Below, piece after piece: positions 43,366-52,383 of a DNA stretch of 64,000 bases. The stretch is from assembly GCF_045207655.1 (NCBI RefSeq), contig NZ_CP108785.1:3162001-3226000 (forward strand). The letters run 5' to 3'. The notes beneath the pieces are model-generated. The model was not told where the DNA came from. It saw nothing but the letters and a program-made list of their open reading frames with translations, and searched no databases. The translations under genes and the position numbers were made by a program. Origin of the DNA: Embleya sp045207655 (GTDB lineage: Bacteria > Actinomycetota > Actinomycetes > Streptomycetales > Streptomycetaceae). Each line of letters starts with the position of its first letter. Position 1 is the stretch's first letter.

Positions 43366-44214
43366 TCAGCGTTTGGCGGCGACGTTCGGCAGGTGGGTGG
43401 CGGCCGCGTGCGCGCCCACCGTGTACCAGAGGTTGATCAGGTCCATCACGACGTTGGGATCGGGCGCCGCGCATCGCACGGTCAACAGGTCCAGTCGTTC
43501 CGCGCCGGGCACGGCGGCGGCGAACTCGGCGGCCAGGGGGAGTTGGAAGCCCACCTCCAGGACCAGTTCATCGGGCATCGGCAGGGCTTGCAGCCCGCTC
43601 GCGTTCTCGACGGCCAGCGCGGCCTTCTCCCGGATGAGGTCCCGAGCCAGGGAGGGATGCATGGTGTCGGCCGCGGTCCATCCCTCGGCGGACTTGACCT
43701 GCGCGGTGACCACGCCGGGGAATACCTCCTCGGCCACCGAGCAGACGTGGTTGTCGCCGGTGACCAGTCCGATCGGCACCCCGTGTTGGGCGGCCAGCAG
43801 CGCGATCACCTCGGCCTCGGTGACGTGGCGGTCGCCCAGTTTCACCGAGGTGAAGTTGCCGGAGAAGGTGTGCGAGAGCACGCCCGGCTTGCCGGCCGCC
43901 GCGTGGTAGCCGACGAACAGCGCCACCGCGTGCTGCGGGCCCAAGCCGTGCGCCATGCACTGGGCCTTGGGGGTGCCCAGGATCATCCGGGCGCGGGAGT
44001 CCAGGTCCTCCGCGATCAGGTTGTCCATCGTGCCGTGGCTGTCGTTGATCAGCACGCGCTCGGCGCCCGCCGCGAACGCGCCCTCGATCGCCGCGTTCGC
44101 CTCGCCGGTCATCAGGTGCTGGGCGCGCGGATAGCCGCTGCCCCCGCGCCAGATCTGATCCAGGGTGGCGATGCCCGCCACGCCTTCCATGTCGATCGAG
44201 ATGTACACGTCCAT
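43366..44214 (-). CDS. dppA: D-aminopeptidase, DppA-like (peptidase M55)
   Basis: A 282-residue M55 peptidase. Zinc ligands sit at the same numbers as in Bacillus subtilis DppA: Asp8, Glu10 (SIDMEG), His60 (NDSHG), His104 (GYHA) and Glu133, with the proposed nucleophile His115. DppA cuts D-Ala-D-Ala and other D-peptides and forms a cytoplasmic decamer. It is divergent from an operon for a D-aminopeptidase-like enzyme and dipeptide transporter, the same gene company as in the B. subtilis dpp locus. Confidence 0.92.
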   Translation of the reverse strand: MDVYISIDMEGVAGIATLDQIWRGGSGYPRAQHLMTGEANAAIEGAFAAGAERVLINDSHGTMDNLIAEDLDSRARMILGTPKAQCMAHGLGPQHAVALFVGYHAAAGKPGVLSHTFSGNFTSVKLGDRHVTEAEVIALLAAQHGVPIGLVTGDNHVCSVAEEVFPGVVTAQVKSAEGWTAADTMHPSLARDLIREKAALAVENASGLQALPMPDELVLEVGFQLPLAAEFAAAVPGAERLDLLTVRCAAPDPNVVMDLINLWYTVGAHAAATHLPNVAAKR

Positions 44215-44383
44215 CGGTCACTCCCGTTCGTCGCGCTGCCCGTGACCGACCCGATGCGCGGGCATCGCCCGACGCCCGGCCGGGCGGTGCGCCGACCGTC
44301 GGCCGCCTCTGCCGAGGATTGCCGAGGCGGCCGGGGCTCGGCGTCGGTGATTCGGACAGGTTCGGCGGCGGTTCTTCGTCCAC

Positions 44384-44429
44384 GAGGACGATTCGAGGTT
44401 TTCGGGGGCTGCCTACCGTGATCGTCCTC
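44384..44429. promoter_or_regulatory. Inverted repeat spanning the transporter-operon promoter
   Basis: GAGGACGAT at 44384-44392 and its exact complement ATCGTCCTC at 44421-44429 flank a -10-like TACCGT (44414-44419) upstream of the 44469 gene. The arms are 28 bases apart. It could be a regulator site, for example for the PucR protein at the end of the operon; this is inference. The rest of 44215-44468 shows no gene. Confidence 0.4.
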
Positions 44430-44468
44430 TGCGGCACTCGCCGCCGCCTTCCGAGGAGGTATCCCACG

Positions 44469-45941
44469 ATGGGACGATCCGACGTGCCCGGGTCTGCTGC
44501 CCGGACACTGCCGACGCCCGAGTACCTAGCGACCCGACTCGGCGAACTGGCCAAGCGCGGCAACATTCCCGGTGCGAGTGTCGCGGTACGGATGGGCGAC
44601 GAGACGGTCGTGGCCGCCACGGGCGTGCTCGACGTGGAGATCGGGTACCCGGCGACCCCGGACTCGATCTTCCAGATCGGGTCGATCACCAAGGTCTGGA
44701 CGGCGACGCTGATCATGCAGCTCGTCGACGAGGGCGTGCTCGACCTCGACGCCCCCGTGCGCACCTACCTGCCGGACTTCAAGCTCGTCGACGAGGCCGC
44801 CGCACAGGTGGTGACGACGCGTCAACTGCTGTGCCACACCGCGGGTTTCGAGGGCGACCTGTTCGAGGACCACGGTCCCGGGGACGACGCGGTGGCCAAG
44901 CTGGTCGCGGACCTGGCCGAGAAGGCCGGCCAACTGTTCGCACCCGGCGAGATGTTCTCGTACTGCAACAGCGGGTTCGTCGTGCTGGGCCGGATCATCG
45001 AGGTGCTCACCGGGCAGACCTGGGAGGCGACGCTGCGTGAGCGCATAGCGGTGCCGCTGGGCCTGGGCCGGCTGGCCACCAGCGCGAACGAGGCGATCCT
45101 GCACCGGGTGGCGATCGGGCACGTGTCCGGGCCGGACGGGACCGCGGTGCGGGTGCCGGGGTGGGAGATGCCGCGCTCCAACGCGCCCGCCGGCTCGACG
45201 TTGACCACCACGGCGACCGACCTGCTCGCGTTCGCCGCCGCGCACATCGCCCGGGGACTGCTCCCGGACGGCACCCGTCTGCTGTCGGAGGCGTCCGCGC
45301 TCGCGATGCGCGAGCCGCAGGTCCGGGTGCCCGACATCGAGGCGGTCGGCGGCGCGTGGGGGCTGGGCTGGAATCTGTTCGACTGGGTCGGCGGCCCGAT
45401 CATCGGTCACGACGGCGGCACCATGGGCCAGGCCGCGATCCTGCGGGTGGCCCCCGAGAGCGACGTCTCGATCGCGATCCTCACCAACGGCGGCGACCTG
45501 GCCGTGATGTACGACCTGGTCCGCGACGTGTTCGCGACGACCGCGGACGTGCGGGTACCGGAGCCCGTCGTACCGCCCGCCGAGCCCCCGGTGGTGGACT
45601 CGCGCTTCTTCGTCGGTCGCTACGCCTCGCAGGCGATGTCGTTGGACGTGGTCGAGTCCGAGGAGGGACTGGAACTGACCATGCGCACGCTCGGCGCCGC
45701 CGCCGAGATGATCGGCGAACAGGTCAAGACCAGCAAGCTGGTGATCCGCGACGCCCGCACGCTGATCGCGGTCGAGGCACGGGGTGGGCAGCACACGCAG
45801 TACGCCTTCCTCGGCGACGGCGACCGGGCCCGCTTCCTGCACATGACCCGTGCGCTGCCCCGGGTGGGCGCCGTCGACGCGGTTGCCGCGCACGCCGCCG
45901 AGCAGGGTGCCGTCGGCTGTACCGCCGGAGGCGCGAGATGA
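44469..45941 (+). CDS. Class C beta-lactamase family hydrolase (D-aminopeptidase-like)
   Basis: A 490-residue serine hydrolase. Catalytic motifs are Ser72-x-x-Lys75 (SITK), Tyr165-x-Asn167 (YCN) and His314 (GHDGGTMG). The last 130 residues form an extra beta-rich domain (RFFVGRYASQAMSLDVVESE), as in D-aminopeptidase DAP-type proteins. There is no signal peptide. Start: ATG at 44469 after GAGGAGG. It begins a seven-gene unit with ABC transporter genes and overlaps the next gene (ATGA). D-peptide hydrolysis is the best guess; esterase activity is possible. Confidence 0.82.
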   Translation: MGRSDVPGSAARTLPTPEYLATRLGELAKRGNIPGASVAVRMGDETVVAATGVLDVEIGYPATPDSIFQIGSITKVWTATLIMQLVDEGVLDLDAPVRTYLPDFKLVDEAAAQVVTTRQLLCHTAGFEGDLFEDHGPGDDAVAKLVADLAEKAGQLFAPGEMFSYCNSGFVVLGRIIEVLTGQTWEATLRERIAVPLGLGRLATSANEAILHRVAIGHVSGPDGTAVRVPGWEMPRSNAPAGSTLTTTATDLLAFAAAHIARGLLPDGTRLLSEASALAMREPQVRVPDIEAVGGAWGLGWNLFDWVGGPIIGHDGGTMGQAAILRVAPESDVSIAILTNGGDLAVMYDLVRDVFATTADVRVPEPVVPPAEPPVVDSRFFVGRYASQAMSLDVVESEEGLELTMRTLGAAAEMIGEQVKTSKLVIRDARTLIAVEARGGQHTQYAFLGDGDRARFLHMTRALPRVGAVDAVAAHAAEQGAVGCTAGGAR

Positions 45942-47515
45942 GAAGGCTCCCACGCGGCGCCGCCGCGGCCGTCGCGTTGGGCCTGTTCGCCGCAGGGTGC
46001 GGGGGGACCGGCAGCGGCGGCGGCTCCGGCGCCGGCGACGCCGTCACCATCGCGATCCCCGGCGACCCGGGCAACATGAACCCGCTGACGGCGCTGACCT
46101 CGTCCGCGGTGACGATGAACCGCTTCACCTACGACTCGTTGATCAAGATCAACCCGGACGACGGGCGGATCGTCTCCGGCGTCGCGGAGAAGTGGACCTC
46201 CGACGCGATCTCGGCGACCTTCACCATCAGGCGCGACGCGATGTGCGACAACGGCGTGGCGCTGACCCCGTCCGACATCGCGGCCCAGTACGCCTACATC
46301 GCCGACCCGGCGAACAAGTCCCCCCTGTACGGCCTGATGGTGCCGGCCGGAGTGGTCGCCACCGCCGACGACGCGGCGGGCACCCTGACGCTGAAGACCA
46401 CGGAGCCCGCCCCGTTCCTGGTCCGCGGCTCCTCGATGTTGCCGCTGGTGTGCCCCACCGGCCTGCGGGCCTCGGACACGCTCACCCACGCGTCCGACGG
46501 CACCGGCCCGTATCGACTGACCGAGGTGGTCCCCGGCGATCACTTCACCTTCACCAGGCGCCCGGGATACACCTGGGGGCCGGACGGCGCCGACAACACC
46601 CGGTCGCCGGAGCGCGTGGTCTTCAAGGTCATCGGCAACGAGTCCACCAGGGCGAACCTGCTGCTCGGCGGCCAACTCGACATCGCGCCCATCATGGGCG
46701 CCGACCGTTCCCGGCTGACCGCGGCCGGGGTGAAGTTCCAGACCCAGCGCGACCCGCTCGGGATGTTCGTCTTCAACGAGGCCGCCAATCGGGTCACCGC
46801 CGATCCGCAGGTGCGGATGGCCCTGATCACCGCGCTGAACCTCAAGCAGATCGGTGCGGTGGCCACCGGCGGCAAGGGCGTCGCGCCGCGCCGGCTCGGT
46901 GTCACGATGGGCCCGCCGTGCACCGACGACGCGATCACCGGCAACATCCCACCGCACGACGTGGCCAAGGCCGCGGAGACGCTGCGCGAGGCCGGCTGGA
47001 AGAAGTCCGGCGGGCACTGGAGCAAGGACGGCAAACAGCTCTCGCTCTCGATGGCCTATCCCGGCAACACCTACGGCACCCAGATCGTCGCCGCCGCCGA
47101 ATTGGCCGTCAAGCAGTGGACCTCCTTCGGCGTCAAGGTCGACCTGCGGCCGACCACCCCCTCGACCAACGCCACGATCCTGATGGGCGGCCAGTGGGAG
47201 GTCGCGTGGGCGCCGCTCGGGGTGACCACACCCGACCAGGCCATTCCGTTCTTCGCCGGACCCCCGCCGCCCAACGGGCTGAACTTCGGCTCGCTCGACA
47301 ACCCCGAGTACAAGCGGCTCATGGCCCTCGCGATGGCCAAGCCCGACACCTCCGGCTGCCCCGAATGGACGGCAGCGGAGTCCGAGTTGACCAAACGTGT
47401 CGATGTGGTGACCTTCATGGACTCGATGACGCCCTATTTCACCCGGGGCTACAACTTCCAACTCGACGGTGGCGGTCCCATTCCGACCACACTGCGCAAG
47501 GTCGGTGAACGATGA
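45938..47515 (+). CDS. Dipeptide/oligopeptide ABC transporter substrate-binding lipoprotein
   Basis: A 525-residue extracytoplasmic solute-binding protein of family 5. The signal peptide ends in the lipobox LFAAGC with Cys21 as lipid anchor. The mature part has the family signature around VAEKWTSDAISATFTIRRDA and a GTGPYRLTEV segment. It overlaps both neighbours by ATGA. It should deliver peptides to the permeases that follow; in this context peptides containing D-residues are likely ligands (inference). Confidence 0.93.
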   Translation: MRRLPRGAAAAVALGLFAAGCGGTGSGGGSGAGDAVTIAIPGDPGNMNPLTALTSSAVTMNRFTYDSLIKINPDDGRIVSGVAEKWTSDAISATFTIRRDAMCDNGVALTPSDIAAQYAYIADPANKSPLYGLMVPAGVVATADDAAGTLTLKTTEPAPFLVRGSSMLPLVCPTGLRASDTLTHASDGTGPYRLTEVVPGDHFTFTRRPGYTWGPDGADNTRSPERVVFKVIGNESTRANLLLGGQLDIAPIMGADRSRLTAAGVKFQTQRDPLGMFVFNEAANRVTADPQVRMALITALNLKQIGAVATGGKGVAPRRLGVTMGPPCTDDAITGNIPPHDVAKAAETLREAGWKKSGGHWSKDGKQLSLSMAYPGNTYGTQIVAAAELAVKQWTSFGVKVDLRPTTPSTNATILMGGQWEVAWAPLGVTTPDQAIPFFAGPPPPNGLNFGSLDNPEYKRLMALAMAKPDTSGCPEWTAAESELTKRVDVVTFMDSMTPYFTRGYNFQLDGGGPIPTTLRKVGER

Positions 47516-48501
47516 GCACCGCAACCCTCTCCGGCCGGGTGATCGATTTCCGTCTCGGTCCCTGGGCCTCCTTCCTCGTGCGCCGCACCGGACGCCTCGT
47601 GGTCTCCCTGGCCGCACTGGTCACCGCCGCCTTCGCGATGATCCACTTCGTGCCCGGCGACCCGGTCCGCGGCGCCCTGGGACTCAACGCCACGCCCGAG
47701 GCGGTCGCCGCCCGCAAGGAGCAACTGGGCCTGGACGACTCGCTGATCTCCCAGTACAAGCACTTCGTGAGCGGGCTCTTCCACGGCGACCTGGGCGAGT
47801 CGATCACCGCCCGGGTCCCGGTGTCCCGGATGATCGGCGACCGGCTCCCGGCGACCCTGGAGATCGCGATCTACGCGTTTCTCCTGGTGATGCTGGTGGC
47901 CATCCCGCTGGGCATGGCCATGGCCGTGTGGACCCGCAACGGGCGGCGCCGGCGCGGCGAACTCGCCTTCGCCTCCTCGACCGGGGCGATTGTGGCCATC
48001 CCGGAATTCCTCCTCGCCGTCTGCCTGGCCTCGGTGTTCGGGGTCTCGCTCGGCTGGTTCCCGGTGGCGCTGCGCGAAGGCCCGGACTCCTACGTCCTGC
48101 CGGTGCTCGCGCTGGCCATCACCCCGATCGCCGCACTGTCGCGGATCGTCCGGGTGGAGGCGCTGCGCGTGTTCGAGACCGACTACATGCGCACCGCCCG
48201 CGCCAAGCGGCTGCCCGGCCGACTGGTCTACCTGCGGCACGCGTTGCCGAACCTGCTGACCTCCTCGCTCACCCTGGGCGGCCTGCTCCTGAGCGGCCTG
48301 CTGGCCGGGACCGTACTGATCGAGAACGTCTTCGCCTGGCCCGGCCTGGGCATGACCATCGTCCAGGCGATCCTGCAGAAGGACTATCCGCTCGTCCAAG
48401 GCATCGTGCTGGTCTACGGAGCCGCCGCGCTCACGATCAACTTCGTGGTCGACCTCGCCGTCGCCGCCGCCGATCCCCAGTCCACGATTCGCGGGAGCTG
48501 A
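47512..48501 (+). CDS. ABC transporter permease, DppB-like
   Basis: A 329-residue permease with about six membrane segments. It has the N-terminal helix VSLAALVTAAFAMIHFVPGD, typical of DppB/OppB, the GDLGES element, and the EAA loop (RTARAKRLPGRLVYLRHALP) that docks with the ATPase. ATGA overlap with the binding protein gene. Confidence 0.93.
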   Translation: MSTATLSGRVIDFRLGPWASFLVRRTGRLVVSLAALVTAAFAMIHFVPGDPVRGALGLNATPEAVAARKEQLGLDDSLISQYKHFVSGLFHGDLGESITARVPVSRMIGDRLPATLEIAIYAFLLVMLVAIPLGMAMAVWTRNGRRRRGELAFASSTGAIVAIPEFLLAVCLASVFGVSLGWFPVALREGPDSYVLPVLALAITPIAALSRIVRVEALRVFETDYMRTARAKRLPGRLVYLRHALPNLLTSSLTLGGLLLSGLLAGTVLIENVFAWPGLGMTIVQAILQKDYPLVQGIVLVYGAAALTINFVVDLAVAAADPQSTIRGS

Positions 48502-48503
48502 AG

Positions 48504-50360
48504 ATGGCCAACGCACCAAGACTTCGCCTCGCACTGCGCACCCCGCTGGGGATCACCGCCGCCGTCGCGAGCACGATCATCGCCCTGGTGGCGATCTTCG
48601 GACCCATGCTGCTCGGTGACACCGCCGACCGGATCGACACCGACGCGATCGGCCGACACAGCGGCACCGAGCACCTGTTCGGTACCGACGCGCTGGGTCG
48701 CGACATCGCCGCCCGGGTGGTGGTGGCCACCCGGCTCACCGTGGAACTGACCCTGTTCGCCACGCTCATCGCGGTCGTCGGCGGCCTGGTCCTGGGCGTC
48801 CTGCCGGCCGTCCTCGGCCGCCGCGCCGGTCGCCTGATCACCGCGACGGTCAACCTGCTCGTCGCCTTCCCCGGCCTGCTGTTCGTGCTCTTCCTCGCGG
48901 TCATCTTCGGCGTCGGCACCTTCTCCGCCGCCTTCGCCATCGGCCTGGGCGCGGCCCCCAGCACCGCCCGACTCGTGCAGAACCTGACCGCCTCGGTCGC
49001 CGGCACCGACTACGTGGCCGCGGCGCGGATCCTGGGCGTCGGCCGCTTCCGGATCATCGTCCGGCACATCCTGCCCAACATCGCCGAACCCGTCGCGCTG
49101 TTCGTCTCCACGACCGCCGCCGGCATCCTGGTCGCCTTCTCCGGCCTGTCCTTCCTCGGTCTGGGCGTGCAACCGCCCGACTACGACTGGGGACGCCTGC
49201 TCAACGAGCAACTCGACCGGGTCATGGTGGACCCGATGTCGGCGGTCGGGCCGGGCCTTGCGATCGTGCTCACCGGCATCACCTTCGGCCTGATCGGCGA
49301 GGTGGTCGCCAAGGCGAACGCCGGCCGTACCGCGCCGCAGGCCGAGGTCGGCGCGGCCGACCCGGTCACCGAACGGTCCGCCGAAGCGGCCGAGTCCGCG
49401 CTGCTGAACATCGACCACCTGCGGGTGCGCTTCCCCGGGCACACCGCCGTGCACGACGTCTGTCTCACCGTCGCCGAGGGCGAAGCGGTCGGCATCGTCG
49501 GCGAGTCCGGCTCGGGCAAGAGCCTGACCGCGCTCGCCGCGGCCGGACTCGTCCCGCACCCGGGCCGGGTCAGCGCGGGCACCCTGCGCTTCGGCGACCG
49601 GGACCTGAACAAGCAGGCCCCCAAGGGCACCTCGATGGCCATGGTCTTCCAGGACCCGATGGCCTCGCTCAACCCCGCGCTCACGGTCGGCCGGCAACTC
49701 GCCGAGGTGGCCGAGGTGCACCACGACGCCGGGCGGGCGGCGGCCCTTTCCCGGGCCGTGTCCCGACTGGGCGCGGTGGGCATCATCAACCCCGAACAGC
49801 GGGTCCGCAAGCGTCCGCACGAGTTCTCCGGCGGCATGCGCCAACGCGTGATGATCGCGATGGGCCTGATGGGCGAACCCCGGCTGATCATCGCCGACGA
49901 GCCCACCACCGCCCTGGACGTGACCGTGCAGGCCCAGGTGCTGGCCCTGCTCCGGGACGTGCGGACCGAATCGGGCGCCGCACTGCTGCTCATCTCGCAC
50001 GACATCGCCGTCGTCTCCCAGGTGTGCGACCGCGTCGTGGTGATGTACGCGGGACGGATCGTCGAGGAACTGCCCGTCGGGGACCTCGCCGACGGCGTCG
50101 CCCACCCGTACTCGGCCGCGCTGATCGGCGCGGTGCCCAGCATGACCACCGACCGGGACGTCCCGCTGGCGACCATCCCCGGCCGGCCGCCCGAGCCCGG
50201 CGAGGAGAGCGTCGGTTGCCCGTTCGCGCCGCGCTGCGCCCGGGCGACGGACCGCTGCCGCACCGAGGAGCCGGTCCTGGAATCGATCGGTTCCGGCCGC
50301 CGCGTCGCGTGCTGGGACCCGATCACCACCGTCACCCACGAACTCGAGGAGGCACGATGA
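48504..50360 (+). CDS. ABC transporter permease-ATPase fusion, DppC-DppD-like
   Basis: A 618-residue fusion. Residues 1-275 are a DppC-like permease with about five or six helices and an EAA loop (AARILGVGRFRIIVRHILP). Residues 300-618 are a DppD-like ATPase with Walker A GESGSGKS (Lys339), Q-loop FQDPMASLNP, signature FSGGMRQR, Walker B LIIADEPTTALD and the Cys-rich C-terminal motif (CPFAPRCARATDRC) of peptide transporters. Such fusions are known in actinobacteria. The start lies two bases after the previous stop; the stop overlaps the next gene (ATGA). Confidence 0.92.
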   Translation: MANAPRLRLALRTPLGITAAVASTIIALVAIFGPMLLGDTADRIDTDAIGRHSGTEHLFGTDALGRDIAARVVVATRLTVELTLFATLIAVVGGLVLGVLPAVLGRRAGRLITATVNLLVAFPGLLFVLFLAVIFGVGTFSAAFAIGLGAAPSTARLVQNLTASVAGTDYVAAARILGVGRFRIIVRHILPNIAEPVALFVSTTAAGILVAFSGLSFLGLGVQPPDYDWGRLLNEQLDRVMVDPMSAVGPGLAIVLTGITFGLIGEVVAKANAGRTAPQAEVGAADPVTERSAEAAESALLNIDHLRVRFPGHTAVHDVCLTVAEGEAVGIVGESGSGKSLTALAAAGLVPHPGRVSAGTLRFGDRDLNKQAPKGTSMAMVFQDPMASLNPALTVGRQLAEVAEVHHDAGRAAALSRAVSRLGAVGIINPEQRVRKRPHEFSGGMRQRVMIAMGLMGEPRLIIADEPTTALDVTVQAQVLALLRDVRTESGAALLLISHDIAVVSQVCDRVVVMYAGRIVEELPVGDLADGVAHPYSAALIGAVPSMTTDRDVPLATIPGRPPEPGEESVGCPFAPRCARATDRCRTEEPVLESIGSGRRVACWDPITTVTHELEEAR

Positions 50361-51229
50361 AAGCCGCGAGCACGGTGGATCCCTCCGCCGCCGAAGCCGC
50401 CCCGGGCCCGGCCGGGAGCGCCACATCCGGTTCGCTCGAACTGCGCAACATCACCGTGCGCTACGGCCGCGGCCGCGGTGCCTCCACCGCCGTCGACGAC
50501 GTGTCCCTGGAGGTGCCCGCGGGCAGCGTGGTGGGCCTGGTCGGCGGCTCCGGATCGGGCAAGTCCACCCTGGGCCGGGCCGCGGTCGGTCTGGTCCCCG
50601 TCTACTCGGGGCAGGTCCTGGTCGACGGCGTCGACCAGGGCCGCAAGCCCGGGCGCCGACCGATCCAACTGGTCTTCCAGGACCCGTTCGCCTCGCTCAA
50701 CCCGCGCCTGACCATCGGCGGTTCGGTCGCCGAGGCGGTGCCGCGCACCGACCGGGCGACCCGGGCGAGCGAGGTGGCCCGCTACCTCGACCTGGTCGGC
50801 ATCGACCCCGGCGTGGCCGGCCGGCTGCCGCACGCGCTCTCCGGCGGCCAGCGCCAGCGCGTGGCACTGGCCCGCGCGCTCGCCGCCCGGCCCGCCGTAC
50901 TGGTCGCCGACGAGGTCACCTCCGCGCTGGACGTCTCGGTCCAGGGCGCGGTGCTCAACCTGATCCGCGACCTGCAACGCGAACTCGACTTCGCGATGTT
51001 GTTCATCTCGCACAACCTGGCCGTCGTGCGCTATCTCGCGGACCGGATCGCGGTGATGGACCGCGGCGTCCTGGTGGAGTCCGGCCCGGCCGCCCAGGTC
51101 CTGGAGAACCCGGAACACGAGTACACCCGGGCGCTGCTGTCCGGCGTGCCCACGATCGGCGAGCCGTTGCCCGAACGCGCGGCGGTCGACCCCGATACCG
51201 ATGTGGAGACGGAGGCCGCGGCCCGATGA
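50357..51229 (+). CDS. ABC transporter ATPase, DppF-like
   Basis: A 290-residue ATPase with Walker A GGSGSGKS, Q-loop FQDPFASLNP, signature LSGGQRQR, Walker B VLVADEVTSALD and H-loop ISHNL. It is the second ATPase of the peptide transporter. It lacks the Cys-rich tail found in DppD. Overlaps both neighbours by ATGA. Confidence 0.92.
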   Translation: MKAASTVDPSAAEAAPGPAGSATSGSLELRNITVRYGRGRGASTAVDDVSLEVPAGSVVGLVGGSGSGKSTLGRAAVGLVPVYSGQVLVDGVDQGRKPGRRPIQLVFQDPFASLNPRLTIGGSVAEAVPRTDRATRASEVARYLDLVGIDPGVAGRLPHALSGGQRQRVALARALAARPAVLVADEVTSALDVSVQGAVLNLIRDLQRELDFAMLFISHNLAVVRYLADRIAVMDRGVLVESGPAAQVLENPEHEYTRALLSGVPTIGEPLPERAAVDPDTDVETEAAAR

Positions 51230-52143
51230 CCCCGACACCGGCGGGGGCGCGTACCGGCGGCGACCTGTACCGCGCCGACCGCGAACCCGAACCCGACCCC
51301 GGTGCGTTGCGCGACCGCGCGGCCGAGGCGGCCGACCGCGCGGCTCGCGTGGCTCGGATCGAGATCCGCGAACTGCACACGCCGGTCGAGATGGCCGACG
51401 CGTGCGGCCTGTTCCAACACGTCTGGCAGCCCGACACCCCGATGATCAGCCCCGAGATGATGACCGTGGTCGCGCACTCCGGCGGCTACGTCGCGGGCAC
51501 CTACGAGGGCGATCGACTGGTCGGCGCGGGTGTGGGCCTGCTCTCCACCGACGGCCTGCACTCGCACATCGCCGGCGTCGACGAACGCTCGCGAGGACGC
51601 GAGGTGGGCTACGCGCTCAAGGTGTACCAGCGGGCGTGGTGCCTGGCCCGCGGGATCACCCGGGTCACCTGGACGTTCGACCCCCTGGTCGGACGGAACG
51701 CCTACTTCAACCTGGCCAAGCTCGGCGCGGTACCCGCGCAGTACCTCGCCGACTTCTACGGGCCCATGTCCGATGCCATCAACGGCGACGACTACTCCGA
51801 TCGCATCCTGGCCGGCTGGGACCTGACCGCCGACCGGGTGGCCCTCGCCTGCGCGGGGACACCTCGGCCGGTCGACGCCGAGGCCCTGGCGGGGGAGGTG
51901 GTGCTCGGCCTGGACACGGGTCCGGACAAGCGGCCGATCCCGGGCCGGACCGACGGGGACGTGGTGCTGGTGGCGGTGCCGCGCGACATCGAGGCGCTGC
52001 GCCGGACCGACCCGGCGGCGGCGCGGGGCTGGCGTCTGGCGTTGCGCGAGGTGCTGGGCGGGCTGATGGCCGAGGGCCGGGTGGTGCTCGGCTTCACCCG
52101 GGACGGACGGTACGTGCTCGGTCGGGGCCCGCACTCGCGCTGA
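51226..52143 (+). CDS. GNAT-superfamily acyltransferase, paralogue of 22588-23373
   Basis: A 305-residue protein that matches the GNAT enzyme of the first D-amino acid operon over its whole length. Shared blocks include VAGTYEGDRLVGA, CLARGITRVTWTFDPLVGR, DFYGPMSDAING, LRRTDPAAARGW and ALREVLGGL. It has about 40 extra acidic residues at the start. ATGA overlap ties it to the peptide transporter. A second D-amino acid succinyltransferase, perhaps with another substrate range, is the likely role (inference). Confidence 0.8.
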   Translation: MTPTPAGARTGGDLYRADREPEPDPGALRDRAAEAADRAARVARIEIRELHTPVEMADACGLFQHVWQPDTPMISPEMMTVVAHSGGYVAGTYEGDRLVGAGVGLLSTDGLHSHIAGVDERSRGREVGYALKVYQRAWCLARGITRVTWTFDPLVGRNAYFNLAKLGAVPAQYLADFYGPMSDAINGDDYSDRILAGWDLTADRVALACAGTPRPVDAEALAGEVVLGLDTGPDKRPIPGRTDGDVVLVAVPRDIEALRRTDPAAARGWRLALREVLGGLMAEGRVVLGFTRDGRYVLGRGPHSR

Positions 52144-52383
52144 CCCCGCGCCGGGTGCCCGGTCTCGGGGGACGGGCACCCGGCGGCGCGATGGACCACG
52201 ACATCCATCACAAGATCGTTTAAACTCCCGCCCACGGAGTGACCGGCGCAGACGCGGTCGGCCGGAGCGCCCGACGGGGGACTGTGTCGACCGATTGGAT
52301 CCCCGTGTCATGAACGTGGTGAACGTGTTGGGCCCGCGTCGAATAGCGTCGGGCATTCCCGCCGCCGCCCCGGTGGCCATCCG

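Noticed and set aside
42411..45941. Beta-lactam resistance genes
   Set aside because: Both penicillin-fold hydrolases lack signal peptides and sit with D-peptide genes; a clear class A omega-loop Glu motif is not seen in the first.
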